From Lepiota brunneoincarnata (lineage: Eukaryota > Basidiomycota > Agaricomycetes > Agaricales > Agaricaceae), in NCBI GenBank assembly GCA_023014365.1, contig JAEBUN010000018.1:372001-436000 (forward strand): a DNA stretch of 64,000 nucleotides, read 5' to 3'. The notes beneath the pieces were generated by a model, which did not search any database, was not told the DNA's origin, and was given only the letters and a program-made list of their open reading frames with translations. The position numbers and the translations under genes are program-made. Shown here piece after piece: positions 48,430 to 61,628 of the stretch. Position 1 is the stretch's first letter, and the number at the start of each line of letters is the position of its first letter.

Positions 48430-50127
48430 ATGTACGTATCACCGATCCCCCCAATAAGCCGTACCGGATCCCCCACACCCTCCGCGGGGGGCGGTGGCGC
48501 CCCTTACCTGGCCCGGTCACCGAGCACCAGCGACTTCCAGGTTGAAAAAGTCGCCCGAACACCTGCTGCCCGTCGTTCGTTCCCCTTACCTCCGGAGGGA
48601 GGCGCATATACGAGAGACGAAGTGATGTTTCGTGAGAGTGTGACGAGGCTTTTGGATGTGAAGAATCGACAGTTTGCGATCGCAGGGACGGATCCCCGTG
48701 GATTCGAGTCAGCTTGTTTTGTTCTTCCGGTCCAAGGTATGCGGGTTTCCCTTTGACAGAAGTATACGTTGAATGTTGAACGGCTGTTTGTTTCTAGAGT
48801 GGAATCACCCACTCATTGGATTTCCCGATCAACGTACTGGAGGACACTCCTCCAGCATTAGACGTGCTCATCGCAGCATGCAGACCGCACCAGACATCCG
48901 ATCTAGACGCGTATGGTGATCGAGAGTCATTGTTCTTCCCGCCCAACCTCCCTCTAACCACCTCCCTCGAGATCGCGAATCATCCGATCCTCGATGCGGT
49001 GCGTAATGGGTTGTTCCCGGGTTTACCAGCCGGGCACCATCTTTCCGTTGTTCGTGACAAATTAGAGGTGGTGGTGAGCGGTGGACGGATGGGTCGGCAG
49101 CCGATCAGTTTGAGGAATGATGGGAGGTCTGCGACGATTATTGTTACGCTTCCTGTGAGATATCGTGGAGGGGCTGTTATTGTGCATGAGCCGAATCAAG
49201 GTGAGATGGAGAGGTTTGTGGGTAGAGGCGGGAAGAATGGGGACATGGATTGGGTTGCGCTTTTGGGGGATTGTGATTATGAGGTTGATATGGTGCAGAG
49301 CGGGTGTCGGTTGTCGATTTCGTATGGAGTGTATTTGAGGGGCTTTATGGATAGCGTGTCGCCGTCGTTGGGCGGTGGGAGTGGGATCGCGTCGAGTGCG
49401 GAAGCGTTGATTACGCCCAGTGATAGGTTTTTTGACCTCCTCAGTCCGATTTTGAATATGTCGAGGGGGAAAAAGTTGGGGTTCTTTTTGAGTCCATTCG
49501 TACAATGCGGATCCAAGCGAGGTGTTGGCGGAGTCATTGGTATCTGAGGTGAGTCGACTTTGTAGTGCTTTATACGCCTATAGAAGAGCACTAACGCTGC
49601 ATGTTTAGTTGAAAGGCGGAGACGCATTGCTATGGCAGGCCCTCAAGATGTACAAGTTTTCGCCTGAAGTGCAATGGACAGCGGGAGGGTACGTCTGGCC
49701 TGCCAATATGACGATCCAGTTCCCGACGGAGGATATTACGAATGGCCATCCGAGTAAATCGCTCTTTAGCACCGCGCGTATGCCGGGGTTTAATGTCCAG
49801 CGCGGGTATGGTGTGCCCTCCCGGGATGATGTGCCTCCTATGCGTAGTGCGTTCAGTGGCGTTGGTGGTGGCCGCCACTATGGACACGAGTTGGGTGAAA
49901 CTGAGGCGGATATTTTACGGGCCAAGGTGGAGGAGAGTGGAGGGATGTCATTGATGGATGCGGATATTCATGTGTTGACGGAACAGCAGCAGTGGGATAG
50001 GCCGCAGTATGGGATGCCCAAGGTTAGTGTGCCGAATCCTGTGGGTGTTGAGCATGTGTATTTCGTCTCGGCGGGTGAGCTGGAGAAGCTGGTTGTGAAT
50101 GCGTTGTTGGTCGTTTATGTTCCTTGA
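48430..50127 (+). CDS. 2OG-Fe(II) oxygenase-like protein with altered active site
   Basis: Basidiomycete protein that follows the double-stranded beta-helix pattern of prolyl-4-hydroxylase-type enzymes. The usual order HRDT, then ...LPS..EGG.LVV, then ADCEHEV..V.SGYR, appears here as HLSVVRDKLEVVV, IIVTLPVRYRGGAVIVHEP and LLGDCDYEVDMVQSGCRLSI. The first catalytic His is Val and the distal His is Tyr (CDYEV), so iron binding is doubtful. N-terminus MYVSPIPPISRTGSPTPSAG is disordered; the C-terminus has LKGGDALLWQALKMYKFSPE and WTAGGYVWP. Two single-base frame conflicts occur: at the first splice junction (about 48737) and near 49500 (FFLSPF to YNADPSEV). Both look like one extra base. I know no confirmed function for this family. 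Confidence 0.6.
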
Positions 50128-51491
50128 GTTGGTCTTTGTGTAGTAGATAGGGTGTAATGACAAACATCTATAAGTGACCCTGTTAGCGACTTTTAGCGTT
50201 CATCTTCTCCTGGACGCGTTCCATGGTATCCGACTCAACTACCGGCAGCAAGCTATCGCCCCGCACTTGCGGAAAACGGCTTAGCTCCAGCGCTCTGTGA
50301 TAAATTTCCCACCAACATACGAAATCTTTCCTCATCCGCTTATGAGCAGTTGAACTCATTTTACAACAAAGCAAATTGGCTGGGGTGGCTGATAAAATAG
50401 CACATATCCTAGGCACGACTACTAGCTTCGTTAATCGTCGTATCTCTCGACTGCTGAACCTGGTGGAGTTATTCAAACAACCGTGCCTAGATTGGGTGTA
50501 TGTGTATACACACTTGATTCAGAATTGTCGATATATGCCTTGGGCTCGAGTCCTTCAATCGGGCCGCTGGTGGAATTTGTAGTTCCGCTATAAATCGCCC
50601 ATTTCCAGTGAAAGGTTACGGTTTGGGTTGGGTAATGAGCCTGAACGGAGCTCCCTGCCGATCAGTCTTGTCCTTCACCGCTGTAACATTTTTTTACAGA
50701 TTATACCAAGTTCGCACCTTCACTGTGCTCCAGGCACTCACCATCAAGGACCCGTCCGGGATGTCCGTCTCTCACATAGTCTAACCAGTTATCAGTTCTG
50801 GTTTTCAATGAAGAACGATATCCTGCAGCTCCCTCCACAGACACTGGTAGGGATATATATCAAGACCCGGCAATAACGTGAGACTAGGGAGGACTGCGGT
50901 CCGTTGGAGGAGATAGCAGGGTTGAGAAAAGGAATGTCTCACACAGACGTGCATTCAATGGCGATGTGCCCGACTGCGACCGTTAACATTGATCTAGCGA
51001 TGACATATTATAATGCTCCTGGAACTTTTGCTTGCTATCTTCAATGGATCTAAATCTCTTCTGATGGCGTCATGTTAGGTGCAAACCCCAACAACCCCGG
51101 TAAATGTCGACCCCAAGTCGCGTTCGGAAAAGATAAGAAGAGTGCATAGCAAGAAAACTGGTAGCGCCTTAAGGTGGATGTCTAAGGGGAGGGACTTAGC
51201 AGTGTCATCATCGTTGTTAGCAGTGGCGGTACTTGTGGCGATGACAAAAACGGAATACGTCGGGGCGGAGTCCGAATTAACAACTGGGTGTTTACCTGTA
51301 CAATTGAGACTCCGCGTAGAAGTGTGGGAGTGTGAAATTCGCGAACGGCGGTTGGACGGTGTGTGACGGCGCGCGTGACCACCAGTGCAGGTCCCGAAAT
51401 TCGCCAGCATCACCCAGTACATCCCCGACTGCTCTGCAGTCCTTCGTCTTCCGCCACCATCGCCTCAAATTCTTAGCAGTCATCGCATCTG
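50128..51491. other. Intergenic interval, one weak small frame
   Basis: About 1.36 kb. On the minus strand, 50183-50359 encodes 58 residues (MSSTAHKRMRKDFVCWWEIY...) with a protein-like composition that I cannot assign; it may be part of a small gene. Otherwise nothing recognised. Confidence 0.35.
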
Positions 51492-54104
51492 ATGCTGCGC
51501 ATCGTCTCCTCTGTGTCCCGGCCATCCTCGACGGGACTATTCGGAAAGGTCGCAAGCAATGGTGTGTGCTATGTTGGAATCTCACCTCGGACCGTATTTT
51601 TCACCAGTTTTAAGGTCGTCGCACAATCGCGACGTCTCCCGCACGCAATGCAGACATTACGCTGACAGTCGATGGCAAAGAGGTAACCGTTCCCCAAGGT
51701 ACACCCGGACCCTTATACATGAGCGATCCTTTTCTAATGTGCTCGGTCAAGGCTCTGCTCTAATCCAAGCGTGCGAGGCCGCAGGAGCGACAATACCGAG
51801 GTGTGTTATCCTTCAGATGTTTGTAGTGGACTAGCTGGCTGAATCCTTGTGAAGGTTCTGCTATCACGACAGGTATGTTTCCCTCCTCAGCCAACGCGTC
51901 TCCCTCTGATGGCATAACTAGGCTAGCAATTGCTGGAAATTGTCGTATGTGTTTGGTTGAGGTCGAGCGGTCACCTAAGCCGATAGCATCTTGGTACGTT
52001 ACCCCATGGACCATTGTCTGGCCGGCTGACCTGTGGATAAGTGCAATGCCTGCTATGCCAGGTGCGAAAGTTTTTACGAACACCCCCCTTGTACATGAAG
52101 CACGGTAAGTATTGTGTTCGGCTTATGCTGAACCTTAGTCTAACTATGAGTGCAGGGAGGGTGTCATGGAATTCCTTCTGGCCAATCATCCGCTCGATTG
52201 TCCCATTTGTGACCAGGGAGGAGAGTGTGACCTTCAAGACCAATCCATGCGCTATGGCTCTGACCGCACACGATTTCACGAGATTACTGGCAAACGCGCC
52301 GTGGAAAACAAAGATCTTGGTCCCCTTGTCAAAACCTCAATGAATAGGTGTATTCAGTGTACGCGTTGTGTGCGTTTCGCCAACGAGGTTGCTGGTGTCG
52401 AGGAGTTTGGTACCACTGGTCGTGGAAACGACATGCAGATCGGTACTTACGTCGAAAAGACCATGGACTCCGAACTGTCGGGCAATATTGTCGATCTATG
52501 TCCCGTCGGTGCTCTGACAAGTAAACCTTACGCCTACCATGCTCGTCCTTGGGAGCTGAAGAACACCGAGAGTGTGGACGCCTTAGATGCCATCGGCTCG
52601 AACATTCGAATTGATTCTCGTGGTGTGCAAGGTCATGAGGATACAACCCAAGACCAACGACGACGTTAACGAGGAGTGGATCAGCGACAAGACACGCTAC
52701 TCTTACGATGGCCTTAAATTTCAGCGGCTAACGAACCCTTTGATCAAGCAGGGTGATCGTTTCGTTGCTGCCCCATGGGACGACGCGTTGGTTGCCATTG
52801 CTGATGGACTCGCAGCTTCTGGCGCGACAGGCAACGAAATCCAAGCTATCGCTGGTCACCTCGCAGATACCGAATCCCTCGTCGCCCTCAAAGATCTTCT
52901 CAACCGCCTCAATTCAGACAATTTGGCCCTTGATCAGCCAAACGGTCACCTGCCTCCCGTTCACGGTGTCGATATCCGCTCCAACTATCCTCTTTAATGC
53001 CACCATTCCTGGCGTTGACGAAGCTGATGCCATTCTTCTTGTCGGCACCAACCCCAGGCATGAAGCTGCCGTTCTCAACTCGCGCATCCGCAGGAGTTGG
53101 CTACACACACCCTTGGAAATCGGTCTCATTGGTGAGCGGGCAGATACGACATACGGTTACGAATATCTCGGCAGTGATGCTAACGCTTTGGAGGCGTTTG
53201 TTTCCGGCAATGGCCGCCGGTAGTGCGTTCACCCAGAAGTGGAAAGCAGCGAAGAAACCTTTGCTCATTGTCGGTAGCGCGCTCTCAGAGCACGCTGATG
53301 CTGCCGCGGTCTATGGCGCACTTTCCAAGCTCGTCGAGAAAGAGAAGAGCCGACTGATTACTCCCGAATGGAATGGGTTCAGTGTTCTGCAACGGGCAGC
53401 TTCACGCACAGCAGCCTATGACATCGGCTTCGTACCTTCCCGCGCCGCATCAAAAACAACGCCCAAGTTCATTTACCTTCTTAACGCTGACGAGGTCGAC
53501 CCCAAGTCGATTCCTGCTGATGCCTTTGTCGTTTACCAAGGGCATCACGGCGATCTTGGAGCCCAACTTGCAGATGTCTGCTTGCCCGGCTCCGCGTATA
53601 CTGAGAAGGGAACAACATGGGTGAATACCGAAGGCCGTGTACAGCTCGGTCGTGCCGCCGTCGGGCCTCCTGGCGCCGCACGGGAAGACTGGAAGATCAT
53701 CCGTGCACTGTCAGAGGTGCTTGGGTCACAGTTGCCATATAACGATGCGATGGAGTTGAGAGATAGGATGTGGGAGATTTCACCTGCCCTTGTGAGGTAC
53801 GACGTGACGGAGAAGACTTCCTCAGACATTGCACTTGCCGGCATTCGGCGGATTAAAGAGGGGACTGCGGGCGCAAAGATTGGGGGCGCGGCGTTCAAGA
53901 GACCAATTACAAATTTCTATCAGACTGATCCAATTTCGAGAGCGTGAGTCTTACGAGCTATTGCTTCCCTTCCCCGCCCACCGATGCACTAATACTTGCT
54001 CCATTAGATCTGTTACAATGGCACAATGCACACGGGCGTTTGTCAAGGGCGAGAACTACGGTTTCAGTGAGTCTGGCAAAGCTGAACAGGCCGCATTTGC
54101 ATAG
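51492..54104 (+). CDS. NDUFS1: NADH:ubiquinone oxidoreductase 75 kDa subunit (complex I), with three frame breaks
   Basis: Iron-sulfur subunit of mitochondrial complex I, matrix arm. A mitochondrial presequence ([20 protein letters not shown]) is followed by [35 protein letters not shown] (2Fe-2S ligands), [20 protein letters not shown] and [20 protein letters not shown] (His/Cys 4Fe-4S). [10 protein letters not shown] and [11 protein letters not shown] supply the second 4Fe-4S cluster. The molybdopterin-like domain includes [40 protein letters not shown] and [20 protein letters not shown]. Six introns splice cleanly. Single extra bases break the frame near 52630, 52990 and 53215, always at conserved positions. 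For an essential single-copy gene these are probably assembly errors; a duplicated pseudogene is the alternative. Confidence 0.95.
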
Positions 54105-56071
54105 AGAAGCAGAGCACAGAAAAAAAATATCCTGGCTTTATCATTCTGCACCTCTTGCATTATTCGTCTGAGACGCTCCTCACTTCTTCACTCCCTGCTA
54201 CCCACATACATAATCCCTTGCTTTTTCCTTTGGTATATCCAATACGTTATTCATGTACGTAGAGCTCCGAGCCGTGTCAAGATAAAATCAAAAACGCGTG
54301 AAATTCTGTTAATTCCCTGTGGGAAAGAGAAGAGAGTGAGAAGTGCGTGTGTTTCTAAGGCCGCACGTCATTTGGCAGTGGTCAGGTCATTTGATAACAT
54401 CGAACCATTATGGCGTGACGCCGCCAGGCCAGCAGAAGGTGGACCAGGTTGCGACCGATACCTGAACTTGGATAAATTGAGATTGAGGGCGGACCTAGTG
54501 TGTCTGAGGAACTACATCTGCTTGCTGTGGGATAGATCAACCGTTGCAGCACTACTCCTACGAGAACGTCATACACCCACGCTGGGACATGAGCGCAGGA
54601 CCCCAGTTGTAAGCTGGGAAAGTCCAGTTAATTAAGACCTCTCTCTGGATAACGCGTTGATATCGGGTTCATGCATGCAAATGGTATATCCGATGAGGCG
54701 TTCTCAGTTCTGTTCTGATTTGTAGATCTCTCCGGAAATACGTAGGCTCTGGGCTTCTTCAATGATAAGTCGATAACAGCCTAAACCTCCAATGATCCCG
54801 ACCGCAAGTTTACTTTGTTGGGGATTCCGTGCATGGAATAGAAGAATGTCAAAACTGGAGTCCAGGCCCTTCAGGTCGCGCTGTAGAGTCCTTGGCGGTC
54901 TCAGTCCCTCGCTACCACCCCTCACTACCAAGTGTGCACAGCCTGATAATCAGCCAGTGGCGATTGAGTATTTTTGGGACGAACCTGCAGGCGCAAGAGA
55001 AGAATGAAATGAGGAGATGTGACGCTGACGACACAAACGTGTTTGTTCCAGAAAAAGAAATCTCGCCCATATTTAGACATTCTCTTCAAACGAGGCACTG
55101 TTGGCGCCCATAGAATTTCAGGCAAGAGACTTTTGCCAAACTCAATAGAAGCAATTCGGGTTTGTAACCGAAGTTGTGTGCTCTGTGGGTTGTATCAGCT
55201 GCCCCGAGTTCTAGTCGGTTGTCCGGATTCGGTATTCCCTTTGAATGGGGGACCTGGCTTTGAGGATTATAAGAACCTGGAGCGATGTGCTCTAGAAGAT
55301 CATCATCCTCTGCCCCCTTGCAGAAAGGCCGGGAATCTTTATACCGTTGTCATCGTTCTCGAAGGAATTGTCACTTGCTCGTTATCGGCCTGCCACACTA
55401 TGAACTGCAGAATCATCGTCGCCTTCGTCTTGTCTTCCAGTACGCTGCTGTCATTATCCTTGCGTGCCGTGGTAGGATGCTAACCATAATCTTTTCTCAT
55501 CCAGTGATCATGTTGACCTCGGCATCTCCTCTACCAGTCGCCGATGCCGCTGTTTCTGATCTCACCTTCCGCGGACCTGTATGTCCTTATCGTGGCTTTG
55601 GCTAAATCACTAGATTAACGGCTTCGGCTGTAGGAGCCAGGAAACACCCGCTGAGAGGGGATGCGGTCATCTCTGCCAGTGAAGCGCGAGCCCAGTTACT
55701 AATCGCTTTTTTCATCTTATCTCTTTGACGACACACCACCCCTCCCGGGGATCTATGCATGGACGTGACGTTCGACACATGTACCTCACTTTTCCCGTTC
55801 TTCGGCTGTATTTTTATTTTTAGGGTCTAACGTTGATTGCGCTACTGTACCTATAGTTCGTCTTTCGTCTAGTTGCTGTATGTACGCATTTACGACAATC
55901 ACGAGTGCATCATTTTCTGTGATCAATCATCACGCTTGGATTGTTTGGCAGTGTTGCGCCACTTGACCATTCACTCGAATGGCGGAGTTTTCGGACTTGG
56001 GAAACAAATTTACAAACTCATCTAAACTCATCTAATACTTACTACGCAACGCCAACACCTGCGGTTGCACT
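54105..56071. other. Gene-poor interval, no supported gene
   Basis: About 2 kb with frames of 70-150 codons on both strands, none with recognised motifs or consistent splicing. Confidence 0.4.
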
Positions 56072-57751
56072 ATGACCTTACCTGACACGCTGGGCAACAT
56101 GGACATCTGGTCCCATGTTCTCCAGCATTTTAAAATCTCCCTGGACAATGAGGTGGAGATATCGGAGGCCAAGGAGAAAAGGAAGACTCTTCTCCATATT
56201 GCCCTACTCTCGCCAGCCCTGACAGGCCCCGCCCTTGACATGTTGTGGAGGACCATGTCATCACTCGAGCCCGTATCTCAGGTCATAAATTCCAAAGCCT
56301 CATCTGTTGATGACCGCCTCTTGGCCTTTCAACAAATCAACAGTGGGGGTTACTGGGTTAGTATCTCCTGGCGCCCCCAGTTCCATCTAATGCTGAGTGT
56401 TCGATGGAGTAGGTCCTGAAAAAGCCATTCATCCAGGAGGAGGTCTGCGATCGTGCACTGGGATACCTATCTCGCATACGTCACCTCTACATTCAAACGA
56501 TGCGCACAAGAGAGATGGCGCTTTGGCCTGTACTCAGCGGCAGCATGGGCCTCGGTTCCACTACGACCTTGCTTCCACGACTGAAAAGCCTCTCCCTCAA
56601 CCTCACTCAAACCGGTGGCACGCAGGGCTCGTGGATCAATTTTGTTCTGCCCCTCATCTCGCCCACGTTAACCACCGTGTCATATACTGCTCCATCGACG
56701 GAGGTTTGCGCGATAGAATGTCTACAAAATATGCTTAGTTCTCAGTCGCTGGGACTGGTGAAAATTGCGTATCATGGCTTCCCTTTCCAAAATATCCTCC
56801 AGACCTGTGTTGCCTTTGAAGGATTAGAGTACGCTGAAACTCGCTTTCGATCCTGGGCAATCGCCTATTCAACGATACAAGTTCTGGACCCACTGTAACT
56901 GATGTATTCGGGAGACTCAGGCGCCTCAAAGAGCTAGAGGTAGACCTGAGATTCCTTCCCCTTCATGATACGAATGTGCCCGGCCTCACGCACTTGGTTA
57001 ACTCCCCCCCCGCCAACCCTGCGGAAACTCCATATCATGGGTGATTCCCCCGATTTCGACAGCTTTTTCCAGGGCGGGTTCAGGTCTTCCTCGACTCTAA
57101 TCTCTCTGTGTCTCGATCTTCCAGACAAATGGATTGGTTTGGAAAACACTCAGCGATCGAATCAACACTAGCTTCCCTGGAGTCCGCTCGCTTACTTTCC
57201 GAGGAAAAGGTCCGAGGGCAACACCGCTGGCGATATAGGATTTGTCCGCGCTTACATCACGACCGACCATGGAATCGCTGCGGCTAGATGGGATATCTCA
57301 TTGTTCCACTGACACTGACATCACTGTATTCCTGAAGTCCTGGCCAAAGCTCGATACACTCGCGATAACGAACGAATACAATACCCATTTCGACTGCGTC
57401 ATTGTTGTGCCAGTTCTCCCGAATGCAATATCTTTGTTGTCTGGAGCTCCCTCTCCTCTTGGATTCCCTTATGGTACCACTTGTCAGAAGAGTCTTTCGC
57501 ATCCCTAAGCCCCCTACGACAGCTCACCAGTCACAAGTCTCCGAAAATATGTCTACACTTTTGAAGACAAAATCCGCCTAGCGAGGAATATTGCTATGCT
57601 ATTTTCAAAACTCAACCTAATCCTCACCTCCCGATCTGACTATCAGCCTTTTGTGAACGAACTACAGACGATCATCGATTGCTTTCGGGATATCGTTGTC
57701 GCTTATCTGATCAGGCGGGACTTGGAGGAGGGGTGTGCGGCTGGGTGTTAA
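56072..57751 (+). pseudogene. F-box/LRR-type protein, multiple frame breaks
   Basis: Starts MTLPDTLGNMDIWSHVLQHF, an F-box-like helix pair, followed by LLHIALLSPALTGPALDMLW and RTMSSLEPVSQ, the form common in agaricomycete F-box families. After an intron (about 56360-56415) come ALGYLSRIRHLYIQTMRTRE and leucine-rich repeats such as LLPRLKSLSLNLTQ and VFGRLRRLKELEVDL. The frame changes near 56845 and at a run of eight Cs (57004-57011), then LRKLHIMGDSPDFDSFFQG and SSTLISLCLDLPDKWIG. A last part ends RRDLEEGCAAGC. Substrate adaptor of an SCF ubiquitin ligase is the usual role; the target is unknown. It could be decayed or suffer indel errors. Confidence 0.6.
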
Positions 57752-58410
57752 TGTAATGTACGCCTCGTCTCTCTTCAGCGAGTGAGATTGTCTTTGCAGA
57801 TGATTACTCAGCCGAAGACGAGTTAGAATTAATTATATATTCAGCTCCTACACGATGTTAGATGAATCCGAAGGAAGCTGCCACTCCAATCTCATGTCAG
57901 GCTCACATTGGGTGCAATCACCTGGAGTGAATCTAGCGCACTCGTACTGTGCTGGCGTTAGGGGGGTTCTGTACTTGTTTCCTGTCGATCCTTCGTAAAC
58001 AGGAATCTCTTATCGCCAGTACTACTCCATGTCCCCTGAAGGCCGCATAGCCGGTTAGGATTATTTAACGACTCCAGAGTAGCTGGATTCCCCTCTAAAC
58101 TGCTGCAGCTTATCAGTGGTGGAAACCAACCATCCAATGCAGTTCATGACTATTGGAGGGTAGCATCGTTCGTTCCGGTGACGAATAGGCCAGGAAGATT
58201 CTGGTTCCATGACAAGGAGGCGAGGCCGCGGATGACGATGCCGCCTAATGACTCCCAGCTCGTAATACTGGGTGGCCAACCTCGTCTCGTTATGAATAGC
58301 GCTGGTCCATTTCGACACAACGCAGTGATGAGGCAAAGTCGGGCAATTCTTTGGTGGTATTCAATGAACAATCACTCAAATTCAAGTTCAACAATGTGCC
58401 AGGCACCTTA
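57752..58410. other. Intergenic, no supported gene
   Basis: About 660 bases between the two F-box genes. It may contain the promoter and a first exon of the second gene, which I could not define. Confidence 0.35.
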
Positions 58411-60415
58411 GCAGGTCGAGGCTCAAATCCTTCAAAGGGAGCTATCCCAGCTCGGGGAGATGATATCTCCTCTCCAGGAAAAACGCCTGACACTCTTACG
58501 AATACTCAACAGAGTGCACGCGTCGACCAGGACCCTTCCACCAGAGAAGCTGTCCCGGAGCTCTGCCTTTCACACTCCGACCCCTACGACAAATTTTGCC
58601 TCCTTTTATTTTCCCACAGAGAAGAACACATGTCCAGCCTTGACTCTCGGACACATCTCGTCGCAATGGCGCCGGGTCGCATGGTCAACACCTCAACTGT
58701 GGACCTACATGACTGGCTCAGTCAGCACAGAAACACAAGCACGAAATGTCGCCAGGATCCTCGAGCTCCACCTGCAGGAATGCCCGAGGACTTTTATTCT
58801 CCCCCGATCTCGAGTTTCTCAAGTCCAAACTATCCCTCCCACATTGTGAGCCCATCGAGGCCTGTCCTCTTCAAGGACGAGTATTCCAGAAAAATCCAAG
58901 CTGTTCACATAACCAATATACCCGAAGCCTGGTTGACTTCTTTCTCGAGTAATTTTTCTCGACTCGAACAATTCGCAGCGTCATCCGACCATGGGCTAAG
59001 CGGGTACATAAATCATTGTCTTAGGCCTCTCAGCTCTTCCCTGTCTGCGCAGTGTTTTTTTTCGGGGTATATGTTGGGATATTTTGCTTCCTTGGCTATC
59101 AATTACTAAAGTTATACTTTGTGACGTTCCTATCGATACCTGCGCTGTGTTGCTCTCTCGATGCCCCAACCTCACCGAGTATCATCTATTCGAAGCAGAC
59201 GATGTTAAATATCATATAGTCCAGCACCGTTTCCCTGATTCCACCACTATTCTCCACCAGTTACGGGAGCTTTCATGGTGCTACCATCCAGGCGAATGGT
59301 GCCTGCTCGCATTTCAACATGTTAAAATACCTGCATTGCACACCCTCACATGGAGGACACTGCAATATACAACACCCGACTCGCAGACGGTTAACACCAT
59401 AGTACGGGCTCTGTTTACCGACCTATCATGTTTCTTGCACATTCTTCACCTGATCAATCCTACTGGTTGGGATACTTCCTTAACCAGATTCGCCCTCGGC
59501 CAATGCTCCTCCGTTCGGGAGCTTATGTTGGAAAATTGCTCCGGGGAGAGCATTGAAGAGAGGTATGTGGGGATGGTAGGCGAGCACGACTGCGTCCGTC
59601 AGTCGCAAAGCTTTTGACCCAGAGGGGGAGAAGTGGAGAAAGAGGGAGAGAACGAGAACGAGAACGAGAACGAGTAAAGAGATGGAGAGGAACTTTTGTA
59701 GATAGAGAAAGAGCTGGGGTGTATTTTCGCTACCTCCTAATACAAATTTCTGGCTAGTTTTTATACTACGAGGTGGACTTTTTAAATGGGGAAATGAAAA
59801 GTATGGAATGGAAGAGAAAGGAGGAGAAATTTTGTAACGAAACTTGTAGCATATGTTTTTAACTACAGAAGGGGAGAGAGAAACAAGGGAAAAAGGAAAG
59901 GAGAATCGCCTATGCGATCCGTCGCTTGCATGACGTGTCCATGCGTGTTGCTGGTCGCATTTGGCGTGTTTTGGGTGGTGAACGAGCCGGGAGCGTGTGG
60001 GCACCGTGGTTGTCTCCGCGGATCTTGTCTGGGCTAGGGGAAGAGGGGATGACGGGTGCTACGTGAGCAGCCGTCGTTCGCTCTCCACAGCATGGAGAGG
60101 GTGTTGTGCCTATTGGCTGAGGGCGATGGGACAATATACCTTCCTTCCGTGACGCCTTTGACCACTTGTAACTGCTATGGATTCAGCGAACGTCACTGTG
60201 GTATGGCCATGAGGCCGTTTAATGATGAATTCTCCTACCAGTTCTTAAGGATTTGCAAGGGAAGATTTAACAGATCAGGTGTTGGTTTTCGATTTAAATC
60301 GGACTTGGGGGTGGATTGGGTATCAGACGTGCGAGAGGAGTTATGTGCAATGATTCTGGATGGGTTCAAGCTGGAGGTTATGGACATGCTTGAGAGACGA
60401 AAGTTGCTATCATAG
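58411..60415 (+). pseudogene. Second F-box/LRR-type protein, frame-broken, with a long intron
   Basis: From 58412 the protein reads VEAQILQRELSQLGEMISPL, a coiled coil, then NRVHASTRTLPPEKLS, the F-box core of this family, and GHISSQWRRVAWSTPQLWTY. NVARILELHLQECPRTFIL continues, then the frame changes near 58790 and again near 59085. LRR-like blocks follow: VLLSRCPNLTEYHLF, LRELSWCYH, ALHTLTWRTLQ and SVRELMLENCSGESIEE. A donor (GTATGT, about 59562) and an acceptor (CTCCACAG, about 60092) splice into MERVLCLLAEGDGTIYLPSV and GFSERHCGMAMRP, matching the family's C-terminus, which ends MDMLERRKLLS at 60415. The implied intron (about 530 nt) is ten times the usual size. The start is not defined. 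Confidence 0.55.
59649..59676. repeat. GAGAAC hexamer microsatellite
   Basis: About four and a half tandem copies of GAGAAC inside a purine-rich tract in the long putative intron of the second F-box gene. Confidence 0.8.
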
Positions 60416-61628
60416 GATGGACGATTCATGATATGTCGGGCTCAACTAATTGGTAGGAACCCCTCATCCACTCCCCTGGATCCTTTGGGCTGATCATGAT
60501 TGCAGGCTCAGGATACTTCATTCCTTGGGTTGCCGGGTGGCTCTTTTTACAATGGGATACATCCCATTTTCCTTGTTGTCATTCTCAGGTACTCTATCAG
60601 AGACTATAACCTAATAGCGACTACTACTAGATTTCGGTTTTTGTCTACAATCCCTCGTTGGCTTTGCTCACTCGTCAGCTGGCGAAGCCTACCAACTACC
60701 ATTATAGGTTCGCCGCGAGCGCGCAAAGTTCTTCTCACTGATTAAGACGTGAGCGTGTGTCCGCCCAGAGGCACCCAGGAAACCGGCCCAGGTTTGGATG
60801 CCCCAAACCATCCCACTGGCTTCGAGAAGCTGATCGAACAAGTGCTGACATACATATGGGGAAAAGCTCATCTTGAAGACTATCACCAATATCCGCGTGT
60901 TCAGATTTAGTCAGTTGAAGGAAAGGATCTTGAAGGGAGAGGTGGACGCACCCGAGATCCTAAGACGGGCTCAACATGAAAAACCTTCTTGCCAAAATTG
61001 CTGCCATTCTCCACGTCTTGGTTCGCCATCCGGTGCCTTGTTTGTTGGGAAATCACCTGTCAGTGACCGAGCTAGATACCATCTCGTTCGCCGCGGTAGT
61101 ACTACTTGACGTCTCATACTGTATGCTTCCTGTGGTTGAAGAAGCTTCAGAATATGCTTGTTGCTGTGCACAACTTGAGGTGCAGCCGAAATTTAGCGGC
61201 CCAAGTGATGCAATAGGGCGGAAACAAACGAGCTTGTCGAGCGGGGAAGAGAAGGGCACAGGAGGCACGACTGTTCGGGCGAATACTCAAGGTGCATGAG
61301 GCGCGACTAGTGTTCCTGACTCGGTACGCCTTGAAGATAAACCTACGATTGAATGTCCAGGTCTCGTGTAACGCCTTTGTTACTGACGTAGCGAAAGTAC
61401 CGGGTTGTACACAAGGCCTATCTGACTATCTTATCTCTGTCTGCTGCCGCAATTATCGTTGCGCATTTATGTGTCCCGAGTGGTCGGACGGTATTAAGGA
61501 AAAGAACAGTACCGTCCCCAATGCAAAAAAGACATTCGACTATTCATGATCCCTCGACATTTATTCGGCCGTGTTCAATGATGTAGTATTACACACTAAT
61601 TTACCTACTCAACCAGCCGCTGAGAATC
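60416..61628. other. Intergenic, no supported gene
   Basis: About 1.2 kb between the convergent F-box and NACHT genes. Short frames only. Confidence 0.4.

Noticed and set aside
54336..55605. Several plus-strand frames of 80-150 codons
   Set aside because: They lack recognisable motifs and do not join through GT/AG junctions into one protein.
59618..60055. Transposable element inside the long F-box intron
   Set aside because: I compared its two ends and found no convincing inverted repeats or target duplication.
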